This document shows positions 59,608-64,000 of a stretch of 64,000 nucleotides of DNA, piece after piece. The notes under the pieces are model-generated. The model did no database searches and was not told where the DNA came from. It saw nothing but the letters and a program-made list of their open reading frames with translations. Numbering within the stretch: position 1 is the first letter of the stretch; each line of letters starts with the position of its first letter. This DNA comes from Agrococcus carbonis. GTDB lineage: Bacteria > Actinomycetota > Actinomycetes > Actinomycetales > Microbacteriaceae. A program made the position numbers and the translations under genes. Location of the stretch: contig NZ_LT629734.1 in the NCBI RefSeq assembly GCF_900104705.1, positions 62,001 to 126,000 on the forward strand, written 5' to 3'.

Positions 59608-60446
59608 CAGCCGCGCCTGCCCTCGGCGTCGCCGAAGCCCGAGACGTCGCCCACGAGGCGGGTGTTGTCGGCGGGCACGGGCTCGACGGCTGCGAGCGCG
59701 ACCTCGTGCGCGAACTCCTCGACGTTGTAGAGGCGGCCGGCGTCCTCGCGACGACCGGCGATGGCGCCCGGGTTCGCGCGCTCGAGGAGCGTCGCGGTGA
59801 TCGTGCCCTCGATCATGTCGCCCGAGACGACGACGAGCTCGATGCCGCGCTCCGCGAGCTGCGGGATGCGCTCGCGCAGCGCGTCCTCGCCCGCGCGCTT
59901 CGACAGCGCGACCGGCTCGTACTCGGGCATCGTCGGCGTCGAGCGGATGAAGTGCGCCTGGTGGCTCGTGACGAACACGACGCGCGCGCCGTCGCGCAGC
60001 ACCGGCAGGGCCGCCTCGAGCAGCGCGACCTGCGCGTCGCGGTTGAGGCGCATCGCGTAGTCCTCGCCCATGCCCGACTCCATGCCGCCGGATGCGTTCA
60101 TCACGAGGATGTCGAGGCCGCCGAAGCGCGCGGCCGCCTCGGCGAACATCGCCTCGAGGCTCGCTGGGTCGGTGAGGTCGGCCTGCACGGCGATCGCCTC
60201 GACGCCCTGCTCCTTCGCGGCGGCGACGACCTTCTCGGCGCGCGGCGCCTTCGCGCGGTAGTTCACGACGACGTCGGCTCCCGCGCCCGCGAGCAGCGCG
60301 ACGGTGGCGGCGCCGATGCCGCGGCTCGATCCCGTCACGAGGGCGGTGCGCCCTGCGAGGGATCCGGGCTGGAGGGCGGCGGATGCGGGGTTCGGCTGGG
60401 CGTCCGGCTCGGCGTTCGGCGCGGGGTTCGACGCGGGGTTCGACAC
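59607..60446 (-). CDS. SDR-family protein with non-canonical active site
   Basis: A 279-residue Rossmann protein with an extra N-terminal tail of NPAS/NPAP-type repeats (1-28). The nucleotide site is TGSSRGIG at 38-45, and VMNASGG near 115-121 replaces NNAG. K183 of the YxxxK motif is present, but the Tyr position is V179 (VALSK); Y176 is three residues earlier. So it may use another residue or not be a normal dehydrogenase. The GTG has AAGGAG upstream, and the S9 peptidase follows without a gap. Confidence 0.82.
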   Translation of the reverse strand: MSNPASNPAPNAEPDAQPNPASAALQPGSLAGRTALVTGSSRGIGAATVALLAGAGADVVVNYRAKAPRAEKVVAAAKEQGVEAIAVQADLTDPASLEAMFAEAAARFGGLDILVMNASGGMESGMGEDYAMRLNRDAQVALLEAALPVLRDGARVVFVTSHQAHFIRSTPTMPEYEPVALSKRAGEDALRERIPQLAERGIELVVVSGDMIEGTITATLLERANPGAIAGRREDAGRLYNVEEFAHEVALAAVEPVPADNTRLVGDVSGFGDAEGRRG

Positions 60447-60545
60447 GGGGGCTCCTTACGTTCCCGTCGACACTACTGCGCCCGGCGTGTCGTGCGGAGA
60501 CGGCACCCGTGGGCGCGTCCCGCGACCCCTCCAGCCGCCGCTCCA

Positions 60546-60551
60546 TATGCT
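60546..60551 (+). promoter_or_regulatory. -10 hexamer TATGCT, start of the NfeD-SPFH-GDPD operon
   Basis: TATGCT, then GGGCGT, then the GTG at 60558. Confidence 0.5.
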
Positions 60552-60557
60552 GGGCGT

Positions 60558-61016
60558 GTGGATCTCGTCCAATACGCCTGGATCGCGTGGCTCGTCGTGG
60601 CGCTCGTGTGCTTCATCATCGAGATGGTGACGCTCGAGTTCACGTTCCTCATGATCGGGCTCTCGTCGGTCGTCGGGCTCGTCTCGAGCATCACCGGGCT
60701 GCCGTGGTGGGCGCAGATCCTGATCGCCGCCGCGGCGGCGCTGCTGCTGCTGTTCCTCGTGCGGCCCAAGCTGCTGCACCGGCTGCACGACTCCGGCGAG
60801 ATCAACAAGCAGGGCATCGAGGCGCTCATGGGCATGGCCGGCGAGGTCACCCGCTCGTTCGAGCGCGGCGCCGGCGAGGTCACCCTCGCCAACGGCGACG
60901 TCTGGACCGCCCGCCTCTCCCCCGCGGTGCCGCCGCGGGATCCCGACGTCGGCGAGCGCATCGTCGTCACCGCCATCGAGGGGGCGACGGCCATCGTCGT
61001 CCCCGCCCAGCGATAA
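60558..61016 (+). CDS. NfeD-family membrane protein
   Basis: A 152-residue protein: two or three membrane helices in the first 75 residues (including WIAWLVVALVCFIIEMVTLEF) and a C-terminal OB-fold domain (AGEVTRSFERGAGEVTLANGD, then VVTAIEGATAIVVPAQR). NfeD proteins partner SPFH/stomatin proteins, and such a gene follows 15 bases later. The pair probably organises membrane microdomains. Confidence 0.9.
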   Translation: MDLVQYAWIAWLVVALVCFIIEMVTLEFTFLMIGLSSVVGLVSSITGLPWWAQILIAAAAALLLLFLVRPKLLHRLHDSGEINKQGIEALMGMAGEVTRSFERGAGEVTLANGDVWTARLSPAVPPRDPDVGERIVVTAIEGATAIVVPAQR

Positions 61017-61031
61017 CCGAAGGAGCCCCTC

Positions 61032-62303
61032 ATGCCCCTCGACGGAGGATTCATCCTCGGAGCCTTCCTGCTCGTCGTCGTGGCCCTGGTCGTCCTGTTC
61101 GTGCTCGTCACGCTCTTCAGGTCGATCAGGATCATCAAGCAGGGATTCACCGGCGTGGTCGAGCGGCTCGGCCGCTTCCACAAGGTGCTGCAGCCCGGCC
61201 TCAACTTCCTCGTCCCCTTCATCGACCGGGTCGCGTACCACGTCGACATGCGCGAGCAGGTGCGGTCGTTCCCGCCGCAGCCGGTCATCACCGAGGACAA
61301 CCTGGTCGTCTCGATCGACACGGTCGTCTACTTCCAGGTCACCGACGCTCGCGCCGCGACCTACGAGATCGCCGACTACCTCTCGGCCGTCGAGCAGCTC
61401 ACGACGACGACGCTCCGCAACGTCGTCGGCGGCATGAACCTCGAGGAGGCGCTCACGAGCCGCGACACGATCAACGGCCAGCTGCGCCAGGTGCTCGACC
61501 AGGCCACCGGCAAGTGGGGCCTGCGCGTGAGCCGCGTCGAGCTCAAGGCGATCGACCCGCCCCACTCCATCCAGGACTCGATGGAGAAGCAGATGCGCGC
61601 CGAGCGCGACCGCCGCGCCGCGATCCTCACCGCCGAGGGCTCGAAGCAGTCGCAGATCCTCGAGGCCGAGGGACTCCGCCAGTCGGAGATCCTCCGCGCC
61701 GAGGGCCAGGCCAAGGCCCAGGTGCTGCGCGCCAAGGGTGACGCCGAGGCGCAGGTGCTGCTCGCCAAGGGCGAGTCGGAGGCGATCGAGCGCGTGTTCG
61801 CCGCCATCCACGAGGGCGACGCCGACGACAAGCTGCTGGCGTACCAGTACCTCCAGACCCTCCCGAAGCTCGCCGAGGGCGACGCGAACAAGCTCTGGAT
61901 CATCCCGTCGGAGCTCACGGATGCGCTGCAGGGCGTCGGCCGCGGGTTCTTCGAGGGCCGCGCCCAGGTGCCGTTCCAGAAGCCGAAGCGCGAGGACGAC
62001 TCGGCCGAGCCGTCGATCCTCGACGAGACGTTCCAGGCCGACTCGGTCTCCGACGTCGAGGTGCCCTCGATCGCCGAGACGCTCCAGGCGAGCGGCATCG
62101 ACCCCCAGGGCGCCGGCTCGACCGAGCAGGTCTCGTCGCAGACGTCGCTCGCCGACGAGGTGCCCGACACCGACCTGGGCGACGCGCTCGACTCGGCCCG
62201 CGAGGCCAAGGCCGACGCGCCCGACGTCGACGTGCCGCCCGCCGAGCCCGGCTACGGCCAGGGCAGCTTCGACAGCCCCGAGGGCGGGCCGCGGCACGCG
62301 TGA
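61032..62303 (+). CDS. SPFH/Band 7 (stomatin/QmcA-like) membrane protein
   Basis: A 423-residue protein: an N-terminal membrane helix (7-29), the Band 7 domain (QGFTGVVERLGRFHKVLQPG, then FIDRVAYHVDMREQ), and a coiled-coil-like stretch with repeated KQSQILEAEG, RQSEILRAEG and EAQVLLAKG units (about 200-255). An unusual acidic, low-complexity tail of about 110 residues follows (about 310-423). AAGGAG precedes the ATG. It overlaps the GDPD gene as GTGA. Confidence 0.93.
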   Translation: MPLDGGFILGAFLLVVVALVVLFVLVTLFRSIRIIKQGFTGVVERLGRFHKVLQPGLNFLVPFIDRVAYHVDMREQVRSFPPQPVITEDNLVVSIDTVVYFQVTDARAATYEIADYLSAVEQLTTTTLRNVVGGMNLEEALTSRDTINGQLRQVLDQATGKWGLRVSRVELKAIDPPHSIQDSMEKQMRAERDRRAAILTAEGSKQSQILEAEGLRQSEILRAEGQAKAQVLRAKGDAEAQVLLAKGESEAIERVFAAIHEGDADDKLLAYQYLQTLPKLAEGDANKLWIIPSELTDALQGVGRGFFEGRAQVPFQKPKREDDSAEPSILDETFQADSVSDVEVPSIAETLQASGIDPQGAGSTEQVSSQTSLADEVPDTDLGDALDSAREAKADAPDVDVPPAEPGYGQGSFDSPEGGPRHA

Positions 62304-63049
62304 CCCCCTTCCTGACGCCGACGCCCCCGCGTGTGCTCGCACACCGGGGGCTCGCCGTCGGCGCACCCGAGAACACGATGCTCGCGTTCATCGCCGCCGT
62401 CGACGCGGGCGCGACGTTCCTCGAGACCGACGTGCACGCGACCGCCGACGGCGTCGCGGTCATCGCGCACGACCCGAGCCTCGACCGCGTCGCGGGCCGC
62501 GACGTCGTGATCGAGCAGACGCTGTGGCGCGACCTGCAGGGCATCGACCTCGGCCAGGGCGCGACGGTGCCCGGCCTGCGCGAGGCGCTGCTCGCGCTGC
62601 CGGATGCGAAGTGGAACATCGACCTCAAGTCGGATGCGGCGGTCGCGCCGGCCGTGCGCGCGATCGTCGAGGCGAAGGCGGTCGACCGCGTGCTCGTGAC
62701 CTCCTTCTCGGAGCGCCGCCGCCGTCAGGCCCAGCAGCTGCTGCCGGAGGTCGCGACGAGCGCATCGCAGGCGATCGTCGTGCGCGCGCTCGCCGCGCAG
62801 CGGCTCGGCCTCCGCGGGCCGCTCGAGCGCGTCCTCGCGCCGGTCGTCGCGCTGCAGGTGCCGCGACGGCACCGCGGGATCGAGCTCGTGACCGAGCGCA
62901 GCGTCGCCGCGTTCCGCCGCGCGGGCGTCGAGGTGCACGTGTGGACGATCAACGACCTCGCCGAGATGGAGGAGCTGCTCGAGATCGGCGTCGACGGCAT
63001 CGTCACCGACCGCTGCGACCTCGCGCTGCCGCTCGTCGACCGGCGCTGA
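62300..63049 (+). CDS. Glycerophosphodiester phosphodiesterase
   Basis: A 249-residue GDPD TIM barrel. The catalytic pair is H15-R16 in LAHRGLAVGAPENTMLAF with a later HDPSLDR; metal ligands sit in FLETDVHAT. The end has VHVWTINDLAEM and DGIVTDRCDL. It releases glycerol-3-phosphate from deacylated phospholipids, and overlaps the SPFH gene start to stop, so it belongs to that membrane operon. Confidence 0.92.
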   Translation: MTPFLTPTPPRVLAHRGLAVGAPENTMLAFIAAVDAGATFLETDVHATADGVAVIAHDPSLDRVAGRDVVIEQTLWRDLQGIDLGQGATVPGLREALLALPDAKWNIDLKSDAAVAPAVRAIVEAKAVDRVLVTSFSERRRRQAQQLLPEVATSASQAIVVRALAAQRLGLRGPLERVLAPVVALQVPRRHRGIELVTERSVAAFRRAGVEVHVWTINDLAEMEELLEIGVDGIVTDRCDLALPLVDRR

Positions 63050-63090
63050 GCGGCGGCGGCCGACGTCGGGCGGTGCCCGTCAGCGGCTGC

Positions 63091-63819
63091 TCAGCGCGGC
63101 GGCTTCGGCAGCGCGCGCACGCCCGAGAGGCCCCACTTGGTGACGGCGCCGAGCGTCGCGAGCTCCTCGAACACGCGCATCTTCGACGACCCGACCGCGC
63201 GCTCGATGAAGCCGATCGGCACCTCTGCGATCGTGCCGCCCGCCTGCGCGACCCGCACGGCCATCGCGATCTGGAATGCGTAGGCGTCGACCTCGATCGC
63301 GTCGAGGTCGATCCGCTCGAGGATGCGCGTGCGGTAGACGCGCAGGCTGCTCGTGAGGTCCTTGACGCCCGTCGAGAGCATCGCGCGCGCGTAGGCGTTG
63401 CCGATCTGCGCGGCCCAGCGGCGACGCGGGCCCATGTTCCGCACGTCGCTGCCCTCGACGAATCGCGAGCCGATCACGAGGTCGACGCCGGATTGCGAGA
63501 CCGCGAGCAGCTCGGGCAGGCCGTCGGCGTCGTAGGAGCCGTCTGCGTCGGTGACGACGACCCGCGTGGCTCCGCGCGACATCGCGAAGCGCATCCCCTC
63601 GATGACCGCCGAGCGGTAGCCGCGCTCGGTGCGGTGGATGACGAGCGTGCCGGCGTCGGCCTTCGCGAGGCGGTCGGCGAGCTCGCCCGTGCCGTCGGGG
63701 CTGCCGTCGTCGATGATCACCAGCTCGGCGTGCGGCACCGACTGCCGCAGGCGGCCGACCGTGCGCTCGAGACCCTCGATCTCGTCGTAGGTCGGCACGA
63801 CGATCATGACGTCAGGCAT
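63091..63819 (-). CDS. ppm1: Polyprenol monophosphomannose synthase (GT2, Dpm1-like)
   Basis: A 242-residue GT2 protein: VMIVVPTYDEIEGLERTVGRL at the start, IDDGSPDGTGELAD, TDADGSYDADGLPELL with the DxD, and GSRFVEGSDVRNMG. This is the Dpm1/Ppm1 signature; the enzyme moves mannose from GDP-mannose to polyprenyl phosphate for lipoglycan or protein mannosylation. GGAAGG stands before the ATG at 63819. It overlaps the upstream gene by 8 bases, an lnt-ppm arrangement typical of actinobacteria. Confidence 0.88.
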   Translation of the reverse strand: MPDVMIVVPTYDEIEGLERTVGRLRQSVPHAELVIIDDGSPDGTGELADRLAKADAGTLVIHRTERGYRSAVIEGMRFAMSRGATRVVVTDADGSYDADGLPELLAVSQSGVDLVIGSRFVEGSDVRNMGPRRRWAAQIGNAYARAMLSTGVKDLTSSLRVYRTRILERIDLDAIEVDAYAFQIAMAVRVAQAGGTIAEVPIGFIERAVGSSKMRVFEELATLGAVTKWGLSGVRALPKPPR

Positions 63820-64000
63820 CCGCATCCTTCCGCTGTCGGGCGCGGGCGATGCCGAAGCCGGCCAGCGCGAGAGCGCTGCCGACGCACAGCGCCCACTCGA
63901 TCCATCCTCCCAGCCGGATGCCCGGCGTGACCGTCGACGACAGCGGGAGGTCCTCCAGCATGGCACCGGGCGCATACTGCGGCAGGCGGTCGATGATCGC
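63812..64000 (-). CDS. lnt: Probable apolipoprotein N-acyltransferase, C-terminal fragment
   Basis: The last 62 codons are inside the window. They read through LPQYAPGAMLEDLPLSSTV, TPGIRLGGWIEWALCVG and a final hydrophobic helix with a basic tail ending RQRKDADA. The LPL...TPGIRLG pattern followed by one membrane helix fits the C-terminus of actinobacterial Lnt. The link with ppm1 downstream supports this, but the catalytic domain lies outside, so the call is tentative. Confidence 0.6.
   Translation of the reverse strand, partial: AIIDRLPQYAPGAMLEDLPLSSTVTPGIRLGGWIEWALCVGSALALAGFGIARARQRKDADA

Noticed and set aside
60362..60446. Imperfect short repeats in GGTTCG/GCGTTCGG units at the start of the SDR gene
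   Set aside because: They encode the NPAS/NPAP-like N-terminal tail and follow the reading frame; no sign of an independent element.
1..64000. tRNA, rRNA, IS element, integrase, attachment site, CRISPR or prophage
   Set aside because: No clover-leaf, rRNA-like, transposase or repeat-spacer pattern was seen on reading both strands; the gaps are too small to hide most of them. Small RNAs cannot be excluded by eye.

Overview
The window comes from a very high-GC Gram-positive actinobacterium, most likely a member of the Microbacteriaceae (Agrococcus/Microbacterium-like). That is an inference from several things: near-exclusive G/C third codon positions, a qcrCAB-ctaE respiratory cluster next to trpD, tandem FemAB-type peptidoglycan transferases, many TAnnnT hexamers placed 6-7 nt before start codons, and a strong preference for the words GGATGCG/CGCATCC. 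It looks like ordinary chromosome. I saw no rRNA, tRNA, CRISPR array, integrase, transposase or phage module. Gene density is about one per kb and no gap without a gene exceeds 300 bases.

Layout. 1-8147 (minus): an operon of C-S beta-lyase, O-acetylhomoserine sulfhydrylase, a complete Dpp/Opp-type ABC importer and a luciferase-like monooxygenase, together looking like organosulfur scavenging. 8.2-10 kb: DUF6328 membrane protein, a frameshifted small Rho-N-type gene and a DMT exporter. 10-14.2 kb: EI24 membrane protein and three tandem FemAB-like aminoacyltransferases. 14.2-18.5 kb: HD hydrolase, unknown protein, FUSC transporter, APH-like kinase, LLM oxidoreductase. 18.6-22.9 kb: qcrB-qcrA-qcrC-ctaE (cytochrome bc1 plus oxidase subunit III), divergent from trpD. 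25-29.9 kb: glpF-glpK divergent from dhaK-dhaL-dhaM (glycerol/dihydroxyacetone use with a PTS-type phosphodonor).

30-36.9 kb: DMT transporter, LysR regulator, Asp/Glu racemase, lysoplasmalogenase-like membrane protein, AAA+ ATPase with a winged-helix tail, and a ThDP enzyme with a long leader. 36.9-38 kb: a DUF559/Vsr-like endonuclease gene broken by two single-base losses and bracketed by two equal-length palindromic repeats. 38-40.6 kb: an M4 metalloprotease whose C-terminus resembles its own family's inhibitor (emfourin), an SGNH hydrolase and a DUF1905 protein. 40.7-52.9 kb: many small stand-alone genes (DsbA-like, AGCS symporter, lipoproteins, ASCH, thioesterase, PPOX, YfcE, GNATs, cupredoxin, Ser/Thr kinase, MBL hydrolase, MarR).

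52.9-64 kb: trans-sulfuration enzyme, AlkZ/YcaQ-like protein, a lipid kinase coupled to an App1-type phosphatidate phosphatase, VOC protein, S9 peptidase with an atypical SDR, an NfeD-SPFH-GDPD membrane operon, and the lnt-ppm1 pair running off the end.

Expression logic. Isolated and first genes usually have a TAnnnT-like hexamer 6-7 nt before ATG/GTG, so they are probably leaderless. Genes inside operons overlap as ATGA/GTGA or carry Shine-Dalgarno sequences. Three single-base losses (near 8968, 37680 and 37772) disrupt genes; real decay and sequencing error cannot be separated from sequence alone.
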